NCBI RefSeq assembly: GCF_965219715.1
Contig: NZ_OZ244785.1
Coordinates: 1,426,001-1,490,000 of the forward strand
Source of the DNA: Bacterioplanoides sp965219715
Lineage (GTDB): Bacteria; Pseudomonadota; Gammaproteobacteria; Pseudomonadales; Oceanobacteraceae
DNA length: 64,000 bases
Reading direction: 5' to 3'
Shown: one piece after another, positions 1 through 7,351 of the stretch
Layout: every line of letters begins with the position of its first letter
Numbering within the stretch: position 1 is the first letter of the stretch
The notes under the pieces: model-generated
What the model was told of the DNA's origin: nothing
Database searches by the model: none
What the model saw: the letters and a program-made list of their open reading frames with translations, nothing else
Made by a program: the position numbers and the translations under genes

Positions 1-407
1 GGGCCATAACCGGTATTGCCGCCGATTTTAATACCCTGCTCGACCAGCTCATCATAAGCTTCCTTCCAGCCCGGAATTAACTGGCTGCGCTCGCCAACAA
101 TACGCGTCTGAATAGGCGCAAAGTCGTGATACAAACGGTCGATTTCAGCTTCCGTTGGTTCGCTGCCTTTTACGTCCAGCCAGGCCTGGGCAATACGGGG
201 ATTGGCCAGCATACGACAAATATGAACACGCTTTTCTGTGCCCATCGGCTCCCGCGCTTCTGCCTGAGTCACTTCAATGCCTTCGGCTTTAAACAATTCC
301 ATAAAGGCATACACAGGCGCCAGAGAACCAAAATCGATGGTGGTTCCGGCCCAGTCTAAAATAACGGCCTCAACCGGACCAGAAAAATAACGCTGTGACT
401 TAAGCAT
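1..407 (-). CDS. phnX: Phosphonoacetaldehyde hydrolase PhnX (3' end cut by window edge)
   Basis: Hydrolyses phosphonoacetaldehyde to acetaldehyde and phosphate, the last step of the PhnW-PhnX route of 2-aminoethylphosphonate use in the cytoplasm. About 135 residues of the HAD-superfamily enzyme are visible. They include the nucleophile motif LDWAGTTIDFGSLAP (Asp18) and the cap-domain Lys59 in MGTEKR, which in this family forms the Schiff base with the substrate aldehyde. The ATG at 407 overlaps the stop of the upstream HD-domain gene (ATGCTTAA), so the two are translationally coupled in one operon with phnW. The C-terminal half lies to the left of the window. Confidence 0.95.
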   Translation of the reverse strand, partial: MLKSQRYFSGPVEAVILDWAGTTIDFGSLAPVYAFMELFKAEGIEVTQAEAREPMGTEKRVHICRMLANPRIAQAWLDVKGSEPTEAEIDRLYHDFAPIQTRIVGERSQLIPGWKEAYDELVEQGIKIGGNTGYG

Positions 408-993
408 ATTGCTGTCTCTCCTTCACAACACGGGTGTGTTGAATTAAACGTTCGTGATAATGGGATAAATCAGGCACCACTAAATTTGCTTGTTTACCTA
501 ATTCATCGTATTTACGGATTAATAAAGCATCCTGAAACCAGGGAGACGACTCAAAGGCACGACAGGTGCTCTCGTCCATAAATCCCCCCTGTAACATCAG
601 GCTCTCTTCAGACGCGGTTGATAATTTCTCGCGATAAGATAAATCGGCGGAAAATAAATAACGCTTAGCGGCAACGTGTAAACGCACCGGTTTAACAATG
701 TCATCGTCGAAATATTTTGCTAAAAACTGCGCACCCACTTTTTCGTGGTAACCATTTTCCAGATGTTCTTCCGGATGAACTTCGCGTTCCTGCCAGGTAA
801 TTAAGTGGCCAACATCGTGCAGCAACGCCGCCAGAATAATGTATTCTGGCGCATCGTCTTGTTCAGCAAACCAGGCACATTGCAACGCGTGCTGCATCTG
901 AGTGATGTCTTCGCCCAGATTCATATGGCCGAACTCTCTGAACGGCGCTAATGCCTCATCGACTTTTTTACGTGCCAGCGTACGTAACCTCAT
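400..993 (-). CDS. HD-domain phosphonate-operon protein (PhnZ-like diiron oxygenase family)
   Basis: 197-residue HD-domain protein of the family that accompanies phnW/phnX and includes the mixed-valent diiron oxygenase PhnZ, which cleaves C-P bonds of hydroxylated aminophosphonates. Metal-ligand motifs are visible: TQMQH near residue 36, LLHDVGH near residue 60, and the later YHEKVGAQ and LHVAAKRY histidines. In PhnZ a Tyr-x-x-Glu pair just before the first His gates iron. Here the matching stretch reads NLGE, so the Glu is kept and the Tyr is Asn. ATG at 993 follows a good AGGAG site. It lies 39 bp after phnW and overlaps phnX by 8 bp. The substrate is unknown; oxygenase activity is inferred from the family. 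Confidence 0.8.
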   Translation of the reverse strand: MRLRTLARKKVDEALAPFREFGHMNLGEDITQMQHALQCAWFAEQDDAPEYIILAALLHDVGHLITWQEREVHPEEHLENGYHEKVGAQFLAKYFDDDIVKPVRLHVAAKRYLFSADLSYREKLSTASEESLMLQGGFMDESTCRAFESSPWFQDALLIRKYDELGKQANLVVPDLSHYHERLIQHTRVVKERQQYA

Positions 994-1032
994 ACCGACT
1001 CCTGTTTTGGCAACAACGGCCTGAAAAATTAA

Positions 1033-2151
1033 TTATTTCCAGAAAAGATTGGCTTCCAGCGCCCTTAACAGGTTCTCCATATCCTGCGGATAAACCTCAC
1101 CGATATGACCGATGCGGAAACACGGGGTATCGGTCACCTTGCCCGGATAAATAACAAACCCGGCTTGCTTCAGACGGTCGTACAGCGTTTTAAAATCAAA
1201 CTGATCGGATTGCGGGTATTTAAACGTGGTAATAAACGGCGATTGTTTTTCGTCTTCCACCACACATTCGAAGCCCAGCTTCTTCATGCCCTGCACCAGC
1301 GTTTGGTGATTGTCGGCGTAACGTTTGGCGCGGCTGTTAACGCCACCCTCTTCGTGCAATTCTTTCATTGCTTGTTGGAAGGCGCGCACGACATGGGTTG
1401 GTGAAGTAAAACGCCATTTACCCTGGCCACTTTCCATGGTTTTCCACTGGTCGTATAAATCCAGGCTGAGCGACCGTGCATTGCCTTCACACTGCTCCAG
1501 CAGTGAGGTTCTCACGATCACGAAACCCATACCGGGTACGCCCTGAATACACTTATTGGCGCTGCTGATGATGCAATCGATGTTTAATCCGGCAACGTCG
1601 ATATCGATACCACCAAATGAACTCATAGCATCCACAATCAGCGTTTTACCGGCGTCTTTTACCACCGGGGCATAGTGTTCGATTGGATTTAGAATGCCGG
1701 AAGTGGTTTCGCAATGAACCATAGCCACATGGGAGATCGCCGCGTCTTCGTTCAATAACTGGCGCAACGCTTCGGTACTGACCCACTCACTTTCCGCTGC
1801 GTGTAACGTTACCGTCCCGATGTTCATGTACTGCGCAATCTGAGCGATACGCTGGCCATAAGCACCGTTAACCAGCACCAGTAATTTGCCGGCTTTTTGT
1901 TCGCCGTTTTCCTTCGGCATCAGCGTACCGATGGCACTTTCCACCGCGAAGCTGCCACTGCCTTGCATTAACACACTGGTGTATTGGCTGGCGTCGCAGT
2001 GCGCAAGTTCGACCAGCTGCTGACGGATCGGCTGCACCACACCCAGATTGTAATCATCATCCCAGGTGCACCAGTCGCGCATCATGGTTTGTTTTACGGT
2101 GTCGCTGGTGCTCAGTGGCCCAGGGGTTAACAGCAGATATGGGTTGCTCAT
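1033..2151 (-). CDS. phnW: 2-aminoethylphosphonate--pyruvate transaminase PhnW
   Basis: PLP-dependent class V aminotransferase that moves the amino group of 2-aminoethylphosphonate to pyruvate, giving phosphonoacetaldehyde and alanine. The 372-residue length is normal. The N-terminus LLLTPGPLSTS, the acidic motif RDWCTWDDDYN, the cofactor loop GSGSFAVE (about 64-71), the ring-contacting Asp174 in IVDAMSSFGG and the Schiff-base Lys200 in SSANKCIQGVPG are all present. It is the first gene of the operon phnW - HD gene - phnX. A perfect TGGTCTAGACCA palindrome lies 65 bp upstream of the ATG, fitting control by the GntR/UTRA regulator encoded at 13915. Confidence 0.97.
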   Translation of the reverse strand: MSNPYLLLTPGPLSTSDTVKQTMMRDWCTWDDDYNLGVVQPIRQQLVELAHCDASQYTSVLMQGSGSFAVESAIGTLMPKENGEQKAGKLLVLVNGAYGQRIAQIAQYMNIGTVTLHAAESEWVSTEALRQLLNEDAAISHVAMVHCETTSGILNPIEHYAPVVKDAGKTLIVDAMSSFGGIDIDVAGLNIDCIISSANKCIQGVPGMGFVIVRTSLLEQCEGNARSLSLDLYDQWKTMESGQGKWRFTSPTHVVRAFQQAMKELHEEGGVNSRAKRYADNHQTLVQGMKKLGFECVVEDEKQSPFITTFKYPQSDQFDFKTLYDRLKQAGFVIYPGKVTDTPCFRIGHIGEVYPQDMENLLRALEANLFWK

Positions 2152-2637
2152 GGCTCATTCTCTTAACTTGTGATGCTGGCCTGCCGTACTTGGTTTTAGT
2201 ACTCCGAAAACCTTTTGGTCTAGACCAGATGAATGAGCGCAACTATAAGGAGGTGATGTGGCTTCGGCAATGCTGATTCGATGAAGTTTTTGTGACAATT
2301 AAGTACAAGGGTGGAGGCTGGCGCTGATGTGAAGGTATATACCGTACAATCAGCTGGATCAGCGACTCAGCAGCTTATCTGGCACGAGAAATGGTCACCG
2401 TTGCCTATTTGCACTGGCCAGTGACCTGAATCTGTAGCAAAATCAACATCTTGTTAGTTATATCAATGCGCATAACGAGATATCGTTAACTGCTAGTTTG
2501 TAGGATTAGTACAGGCGGCGCGTTTACATGGATGAAAAGATTAGCCAGATGGAAGCTTCCATAGAAAGTTCAATGAGTTATGAGAGTGTTCGCACCTCAG
2601 ACGTTCCATGCAAACGCGCATGCGCACAATTAAAATG
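2152..2637. other. Intergenic region between phn operon and cassette array
   Basis: About 490 bp with no convincing gene. It holds the phnW operator (2216-2227) and an imperfect dyad GGTTTT/AAAACC (2192-2212) between the operator and phnW. It also has a small palindrome TAACGA-gata-TCGTTA (2472-2488) and, at its right end, the G|TTAAAT junction where the first gene cassette begins. No integron integrase gene or recognisable attI site is seen here. Confidence 0.6.
2216..2227. promoter_or_regulatory. Predicted GntR (HutC-type) operator of phnW operon
   Basis: Perfect 12-bp palindrome TGGTCTAGACCA. Its core GTCTAGAC fits the GT-n-TA-n-AC rule known for HutC-subfamily GntR regulators. Near-copies occur upstream of the FAD oxidoreductase operon (17333) and the TonB receptor (25292). 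The likely ligand is the regulator encoded at 13915. Confidence 0.75.
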
Positions 2638-2656
2638 TTAAATTCTTGGAGAGATC

Positions 2657-3127
2657 GTGCTAAAAACGATAAGAAATCTGACATTTGCACTATTGAGTAG
2701 CTCAGTTATGGCAGACACAGTTGATTCTATAAATGAAGGTAGGCAAATTGAAGTTTCTGGCTTCAACTGTGCTGACGAAAGTATTCACATGATTGAATGG
2801 CTTGGTCTTGGAAAAGATTACCAAAGCTTTTTGGTAAAGCATGTGGAGACCGAACTTTACAATCAACAACCAGGGTCTCAACTACTAGAATTAAAGTGTA
2901 CTGGTAAGCCCGAACTATTGACCGGAGCACTTCCACAGGATGGAGATAAGTCTAAGGCAATTCTTACGAGGTTTTCGGCTACGTTCCCACTGGAGGCTAC
3001 GGTAAATTTAGGTGGTTCAGTTTGGCTTCTAACAATTGACCAAAATTATTACGCAGAAAACTTAAATATCCCAAGTGAGCGTAAATTGACTCAGAATTTC
3101 AATGTAAAAAGCAGCGCCCAAAAATGA
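2657..3127 (+). CDS. Cassette 1: hypothetical exported protein
   Basis: 156 residues from a GTG at 2657, preceded by GGAGAGATC 19 bp inside the cassette. The N-terminus MLKTIRNLTFALLSSSVMA looks like a signal peptide with cleavage after VMA, so a periplasmic or secreted product is likely. Two cysteines (FNCADES and LKCTGK) could form a disulfide. I do not recognise the family. The gene ends at the first base before the R'' box of its attC, the usual tight packing of cassette genes, and it has no obvious promoter of its own. Confidence 0.7.
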   Translation: MLKTIRNLTFALLSSSVMADTVDSINEGRQIEVSGFNCADESIHMIEWLGLGKDYQSFLVKHVETELYNQQPGSQLLELKCTGKPELLTGALPQDGDKSKAILTRFSATFPLEATVNLGGSVWLLTIDQNYYAENLNIPSERKLTQNFNVKSSAQK

Positions 3128-3224
3128 ATTTAACAAGGGCCAGCAACGGACCTGCAAACCTGTCACTTGAATTTCTGGCGCAATTACGTGCCAGGTCTGC
3201 AGGCCGCTGTGGCCGGCGTTATGT
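3128..3224 (+). repeat. attC site 1
   Basis: About 97 bp folding element between R'' ATTTAAC (3128-3134) and R' GTTATGT (3218-3224). Inner arms GGCCAGCAACGGACCTGCA and TGCAGGCCGCTGTGGCC pair with a few unpaired bases, as in attC sites. It is longer and diverged in the centre relative to attC2 and attC3. Confidence 0.8.
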
Positions 3225-3239
3225 CATTAAGGAGTATTT

Positions 3240-3491
3240 GTGGAAGTGACAACCTTAGAGTCGATTGGCTACATAGGTGTTTTGATAAGCGCGATCCCAC
3301 TAGGAGTAGGCATTCTCTTTACCATTCTTCCTGTACTGTCACGATTTGGTTTTTTAGGGTTTATGTTTTTACCTGCTGCAGTTATTTATGGGCTTTTCAA
3401 GCACTATGAGGATATTGAGTATGGATTCTCACTCGTTTGGAAAAGTGGATTGGTGATGATTCCATCAATCATATTGATTAAGAATTTTTGA
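3240..3491 (+). CDS. Cassette 2: small membrane protein
   Basis: 83 residues from GTG 3240, with AAGGAG 6-11 bp upstream. Two or three hydrophobic stretches are visible: roughly residues 8-30 (YIGVLISAIPLGVGILF), 31-50 (LPVLSRFGFLGFMFLPAAV) and 66-82 (SGLVMIPSIILI). It is thus a small inner-membrane protein of unknown role. The TGA stop directly abuts the attC2 R'' box. Small two-helix membrane proteins are common cassette cargo; no toxin or antitoxin partner is visible. Confidence 0.65.
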   Translation: MEVTTLESIGYIGVLISAIPLGVGILFTILPVLSRFGFLGFMFLPAAVIYGLFKHYEDIEYGFSLVWKSGLVMIPSIILIKNF

Positions 3492-3565
3492 CATAACAAA
3501 GCCAGCCAATTCGCCAGCAAGCTGGCTGGACTCGTTTCACTCGCCATTGCTGGCAGGCGTTATGT
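3491..3565 (+). repeat. attC site 2
   Basis: 75 bp between R'' ACATAAC (3491-3497) and R' GTTATGT (3559-3565), which are perfect reverse complements. The inner GCCAGC and GCTGGC arms pair. The segment ACTCGTTTCACTCGCC followed by GCTGGCAGGCGTTA is shared with attC3, so the two are of one host-type family. Confidence 0.88.
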
Positions 3566-3601
3566 GCCTAGAATTGTTCAGATTACGTAGATATTGAAAT
3601 T

Positions 3602-4657
3602 ATGGTAGATCTTGGCCCCTTGATTTATGAACCCAGTAAAAGCATTGATGTTCAAGAATCAACTATAAAATCCCTCGAGTCTAATGAAGAAATAAGATCA
3701 AAAATCTCTGAACTAGGATGGTGTTACAATAGTATTTCGAAGGCTATTCCTCAAACATCGGAAAACTTTTGGTCAGGACATTTCTTTCCTTACATGGAAT
3801 CCACAGAAGAGTTACAAATTTCTATAAATCTAGCAATGTTTGGTTTTTATAAACAAGCCTTTAGTTCATTAAGGTGTTCTTTAGAAGTTGGTATGTTATC
3901 CGTCTATTACAATATAAATGATGAAGGCCATGATGTTGTTCAAGACTGGCTAAAGTCCAGAGATACATGGGAAGCAAATACTCCACGTGCAAAAAAAATC
4001 TGGCAGATTCTAAGCACAAACAAGAATATTAAAGAATTCGATGCGAAGTTTGGTCTTCAGGATGACTTTGAAAGTTTAAGCTACCTCCATAACTATGTTC
4101 ATACCAAAGGTTATAAGTTTTCAAATCATTTAGGGAAAATAAAGTCAAATTGGCAAACTTTCGAAAGTGATATATTTATCAAATGTTCAGAGACTTATGA
4201 AAAAGTTGTAAAGCTGCTAATAAAACTTCATATCTTAAAGTATCCGATTACCATGATAGAGTATGAATGGGGTAGAAAAACTGGGATCGACAACCCATAT
4301 CCGGTGCTTGATATCTGTGAAGTAAGTAGAGTAAAAAACCTGCTTTCTAGAGATGAACTCATTGAAATTGAGAAGATCTCAGAAAATGATAGCTTTACTC
4401 AAGATCTTTTTGAGCATATTAAAAGTCTTCCTGACATGACAGAAGAAGAAATCGAAGATCAGATGTTCGAAATGGATAAATCAATTATTGAAATGGGGCA
4501 AGGATTTCTAGAGTGGGAAGAAAGTCAGCTTAAAATATTAGCTCATTTCAATAATCAAGATGATAAAAAATCTTTAATGAGAATAGAGAGAGTTCGTGTT
4601 TGGGCGGAAGCGAATAATATGATGCTTTCAAAGTTTGAGAGATTAAAAAGCACATAA
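3602..4657 (+). CDS. Cassette 3: unknown 351-residue protein
   Basis: 351 residues from ATG 3602, large for a gene cassette. The sequence is soluble, rich in Lys, Glu and Ile, and predicted largely helical, with no signal peptide. Notable stretches are FFPYMESTEELQISINLAMF and the FGFYKQAFSSLRCSLEVGML helix (about 60-100), a SYLHNYVHTKG segment near 165, and an acidic region (DMTEEEIEDQMFEM) near 285. The arrangement recalls HEPN-like helical proteins but no conserved RxxxxH catalytic motif could be confirmed. The stop TAA lies inside attC3 R''. Low GC relative to the flanks supports recent transfer. Confidence 0.7.
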   Translation: MVDLGPLIYEPSKSIDVQESTIKSLESNEEIRSKISELGWCYNSISKAIPQTSENFWSGHFFPYMESTEELQISINLAMFGFYKQAFSSLRCSLEVGMLSVYYNINDEGHDVVQDWLKSRDTWEANTPRAKKIWQILSTNKNIKEFDAKFGLQDDFESLSYLHNYVHTKGYKFSNHLGKIKSNWQTFESDIFIKCSETYEKVVKLLIKLHILKYPITMIEYEWGRKTGIDNPYPVLDICEVSRVKNLLSRDELIEIEKISENDSFTQDLFEHIKSLPDMTEEEIEDQMFEMDKSIIEMGQGFLEWEESQLKILAHFNNQDDKKSLMRIERVRVWAEANNMMLSKFERLKST

Positions 4658-4727
4658 CAAGTGCCAGCCACATTTTCCAAAAATCTGGCGTACTCGTTTC
4701 ACTCGCCTGTGCTGGCAGGCGTTAGCT
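4652..4727 (+). repeat. attC site 3
   Basis: 76 bp between R'' ACATAAC (4652-4658) and R' GTTAGCT (4721-4727). GCCAGC and GCTGGC arms pair, and the 3' half ACTCGTTTCACTCGCC...GCTGGCAGGCGTTA is nearly identical to attC2. Confidence 0.88.
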
Positions 4728-4744
4728 GCATATATGGGATAAAC

Positions 4745-5251
4745 ATGGCAGGAATATTCAGTTTCAAATGTTCATCTTGTGATGAAATTCATGAAGGATC
4801 ACCAAGCTTCGGTTTCAATGCTCCTGATCCATATCTAGAGCAATCTGAAGAAATACAAAGCAAAGGCAAGCTTAGTGATGATCTTTGCTACTACGAAGAT
4901 GAAGATGGCATTCATTATTTTGCGAGAGTAACAGTTGAAATACCCATACATGGGATAGAAGATGGTTTCTTGTGGGGCGTATGGGTATCTCTAAGTAAAG
5001 CAAGCTACGAACATTATGTTAATAACTTCACTAAAGAAGAAATCGATCAAGGATATTTTGGGTGGTTTTCAAATTATCTACCTTATTACTCCAACACATA
5101 TGCACTAGCTACCAATGTTTATCCGCAAGCAAATGGGAAAAGACCTATCCTTGAGCTACAAGAAAAAGATCATGAGTTATATCATGACTTCATTAACGGC
5201 ATTTCAATTACAAAGGCTCAGAAGATAGCTGAGCTATGTATACACGGATAA
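4745..5251 (+). CDS. Cassette 4: DUF2199 family protein
   Basis: 168 residues from ATG 4745; longer upstream frames would run through attC3 and are rejected. The N-terminal FSFKCSSCDEIHEGSPSFGFNAP, with a CxxC and the conserved EIHEG, together with LCYYEDEDGIHYFARVTVEIPI and FLWGVWVSLSKASY, match the DUF2199 pattern. DUF2199 is an uncharacterised domain often found in scattered single genes. The CxxC could bind metal with a distant partner. The gene starts 24 bp after the attC3 crossover and its TAA lies in the R'' of the degenerate fourth site. Confidence 0.75.
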   Translation: MAGIFSFKCSSCDEIHEGSPSFGFNAPDPYLEQSEEIQSKGKLSDDLCYYEDEDGIHYFARVTVEIPIHGIEDGFLWGVWVSLSKASYEHYVNNFTKEEIDQGYFGWFSNYLPYYSNTYALATNVYPQANGKRPILELQEKDHELYHDFINGISITKAQKIAELCIHG

Positions 5252-5303
5252 CGATGCATCGGCGGGACATAAAACTCTCACGTATGTTGTGCATGCGCTA
5301 TAC
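5246..5303 (+). repeat. Degenerate attC-like site 4
   Basis: GGATAAC (5246-5252) at the stop codon of cassette 4 could be R''. It is followed by pairing blocks ATGCA/TGCAT and ACATA/TATGT and by GCTATAC (5297-5303) where GTTATCC would be expected. The essential GTT has become GCT, which would make it inactive. This is the likely right end of the array. Confidence 0.4.
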
Positions 5304-5314
5304 AAGGAACAGTA

Positions 5315-5767
5315 ATGAGCAATTATGTAGAACTGTACAAAAGGCTTTCTAAATTCCCAGGTGGAGCGTCAATTTTTAATATCGCGCTAGCAAGGAAAAG
5401 CCCCTACGTCTCTCAACTCAAACCTAAAGTATCTGCGCTAAGAGAAGGTTACGCTCAGGTAGACGTAGCCAATCGCAGAGCGGTACACAACCATCTGGGT
5501 ACGGTGGATAGCAATGCGCTATTCACGCTCTCACAACTGGTAATGGGGCTGGCCTTAGAGACTGTAATACCAAAGGATCGACGCTGGATTCCAGTTGGAG
5601 CAGAGCTTGAGTATTTGAAGCTGGCTAAATCATCGGTTTCCGCTGTTTGTGATTGTTCAAGGTTAGATTTCTATCAAGATAAGCTGAATATTGATGTAGT
5701 AGTCCGGGATTCCAATGGTGAAGAAGTTCAAAAAGCAATTGTTAAAGTGCACCTTTCCTCTAAATAA
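5315..5767 (+). CDS. DUF4442 hotdog-fold thioesterase-like protein
   Basis: 150 residues from ATG 5315 with AAGGAAC upstream. The segment VHNHLGTVDSNALFTLSQLVMGLALE (about 57-82) is the core of the DUF4442/PaaI-like hotdog fold, where the HNHLGT loop and the following helix form the acyl-CoA thioesterase site. The catalytic acid usual in PaaI proteins is not obvious. It probably acts on an acyl-CoA or acyl-ACP in the cytoplasm, substrate unknown. A tautomerase-like gene starts 26 bp downstream, so the two may be co-transcribed. Confidence 0.75.
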   Translation: MSNYVELYKRLSKFPGGASIFNIALARKSPYVSQLKPKVSALREGYAQVDVANRRAVHNHLGTVDSNALFTLSQLVMGLALETVIPKDRRWIPVGAELEYLKLAKSSVSAVCDCSRLDFYQDKLNIDVVVRDSNGEEVQKAIVKVHLSSK

Positions 5768-5793
5768 GAATCTTATAAATCTAAGGAACAACA

Positions 5794-6177
5794 ATGATTG
5801 TTATATATGGAATTAAAGAACAGCTGAATCCGATCAAAGCAACCATGTCAGACGTCATCCATCAATGCATGATGGATGTGCTGGGCATGCCAGAAGGCAA
5901 ACGCGCTCACCGTTTTGTGCCACTCAACAAAGACGACTATTACTATCCAGACGATCGAACCGAGCGCTACACGGTTTTGGAAATCAATATGATGGAAGGC
6001 CGGGAGGTTGAAACCAAGAAAGCGCTTATCAAAGTGTTATTCACTCAATTTGAAGAGCAGCTGAATATCTCCCCTATCGATCTGGAAATTACGATCAAAG
6101 AACAGCCACCACATTGCTGGGGTTTCAGAGGCATAACCGGTGATGAAGCAAAGCTAAATTATAAGGTGAATGTTTGA
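5794..6177 (+). CDS. Tautomerase-family protein lacking the N-terminal proline
   Basis: 127 residues. The pattern DVIHQCMMDVLGMPEGKRAHRFVPLNKDDYYYPDDRTERYTVLEINMMEGREVETKKALIK matches the tautomerase/MIF superfamily (Tautomerase_2-like) through strand-helix-strand and the second repeat. Family members use Pro1, exposed after Met removal, as catalytic base. Here the chain begins Met-Ile-Val, so the usual catalytic residue is missing. The closing WGFRGITGDEA resembles the C-terminal region of the family. It may be a non-tautomerase paralogue, or the substrate chemistry may differ. ATG 5794 follows AAGGAAC. Confidence 0.7.
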   Translation: MIVIYGIKEQLNPIKATMSDVIHQCMMDVLGMPEGKRAHRFVPLNKDDYYYPDDRTERYTVLEINMMEGREVETKKALIKVLFTQFEEQLNISPIDLEITIKEQPPHCWGFRGITGDEAKLNYKVNV

Positions 6178-6289
6178 ATGCTTTGGACGGCTTTTTCCAT
6201 CGTTGAGTGGGCTTTAAGCTGCATTTATAATTTTCCAGACGATAACTATCAGGGCAGCTGTCCTGCTTTTCTGTTTTTAGGAGTGTCCA

Positions 6290-6868
6290 TTGAGCCCTAT
6301 TGAAAGCACACTGAGTTTTATTGTTGAGATTGAGAAGCTCAAAGACGTTCACCGTAAGACCCGCCCGGTCGGCCTGGATCGTTATGAAAACTCCGCAGAG
6401 CATAGCTGGCATGTGTGTCTTTCAGCGTTAATGCTGAAAGACTTTGCCAACGAGCCAATCAACATCGATCGCGTTATCAAGATGCTTTTGATTCACGACC
6501 TTGGCGAAATTGACGCTGGTGATACCATTATTTATGCCAGCGAAACTAAAGAACAAAAGGATGCAGAAGCGGCTGGAGTGAGTCGTCTCCTGGAGTTATT
6601 ACCAGGTAATAAAACTAAAGAATATATGGAGTTGTGGTACGAATTTGAGGCTGGAGAAACTGCAGATGCAGCGTATGCCAAGTCCATCGATCGGGTTCCG
6701 CCTTTGTTGCACAATCTACATGGCAATGGTCATAGCTGGAAGGAGAATAATGTCCCGAAGGAAAAAGTATTGCAGTTGAATAGTCGCATAGCAAAGGGCA
6801 CCACACAGCTATGGGATGTGCTGAAGGGAAAACTGGAAGGTGCAGTAAAAGAAGGTTTGCTGAAATAG
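6290..6868 (+). CDS. HD-domain hydrolase (YfbR/HDDC2-like)
   Basis: 192 residues from a TTG at 6290, six bases after AGGAG. HD-superfamily motifs are complete: H in ENSAEHSWHVC (about 35-45), the HD pair in LLIHDLGEIDAGD (about 65-78) and the distal Asp in AKSIDRVPPLLHN (about 125). This matches the HDDC2/YfbR group, metal-dependent phosphohydrolases acting on nucleoside monophosphates or related compounds; the actual substrate is not deducible. It stands alone between the tautomerase-like gene and a DUF1493 gene, all on the plus strand. Confidence 0.8.
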   Translation: MSPIESTLSFIVEIEKLKDVHRKTRPVGLDRYENSAEHSWHVCLSALMLKDFANEPINIDRVIKMLLIHDLGEIDAGDTIIYASETKEQKDAEAAGVSRLLELLPGNKTKEYMELWYEFEAGETADAAYAKSIDRVPPLLHNLHGNGHSWKENNVPKEKVLQLNSRIAKGTTQLWDVLKGKLEGAVKEGLLK

Positions 6869-6975
6869 CTTCAAAGCCTGCTATTAAGCAAGTAACCTAA
6901 CGATTGAAAATTCGCATCCGGGCTCAATCAATAAATATCAGTCAGGCTCGCTCTCTGTAATCTCAGCAGGCTTAA

Positions 6976-7338
6976 ATGAACCAGATCATTTTTGAAAACA
7001 GCGCCGTCATCAGACTTCTGTCAAAACACAGTGGTAAACCAGCTTCACAGATCAACCTGAACTCTACACTGCTGGCTGATCTTGGTATTGATGGCGATGA
7101 TGCTTGGGAGCTATTCGAACAAGCTCATCAGGATTTTAAATTGGACCTGAGCCAATTCCAGTTTGAGAAGCACTTTCGCAATGAACCTTGCCACAAAGGT
7201 TTCATATACCACTTGAGGAAGTTTCGTTTTGGTGACGTCTACAAAGCATCTCAAAAGACAAAGATAACTGTCGCCATGTTTATCAATGCTTGTATGCTGG
7301 GAAGCTGCATAGAGCTATTGGACAAACATCAAGCTTAG
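6976..7338 (+). CDS. DUF1493 acyl-carrier-like protein
   Basis: 120 residues. LNSTLLADLGIDGDDAWELFEQAHQDFKLDLSQFQFEKHF (about 27-67) is the DUF1493 signature, a family with an acyl-carrier-protein-like helical fold. A DSL-type phosphopantetheine serine is not present; the position reads GIDGDD. A modified carrier role is therefore unlikely, and the function is unknown. The next gene starts 13 bp downstream. Confidence 0.7.
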   Translation: MNQIIFENSAVIRLLSKHSGKPASQINLNSTLLADLGIDGDDAWELFEQAHQDFKLDLSQFQFEKHFRNEPCHKGFIYHLRKFRFGDVYKASQKTKITVAMFINACMLGSCIELLDKHQA

Positions 7339-7351
7339 GAATTAGTAATTT

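Larger units (their letters stand above)
2638..5303 (+). mobile_element. Integron-type gene cassette array without integrase (CALIN-like)
   Basis: Four consecutive single-gene units, all on the plus strand, are separated by attC-type sites at 3128-3224, 3491-3565 and 4652-4727, with a degenerate one at 5246-5303. Each ORF starts shortly after a G|TTRRRY-like junction and ends at or inside an RYYYAAC-like box. For cassettes 1 to 3 the R'' box (ATTTAAC, ACATAAC, ACATAAC) is the exact reverse complement of the junction at the start of the same cassette (GTTAAAT at 2637, GTTATGT at 3218, GTTATGT at 3559). This is expected if each was once a circular cassette. The genes are visibly AT-rich against the flanks. 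No intI is present in the window. Confidence 0.85.

Noticed and set aside
2469..2643. A possible attC or attI upstream of cassette 1 (GCATAAC ... GTTAAAT)
   Set aside because: The span is too long and the inner arms do not pair convincingly.
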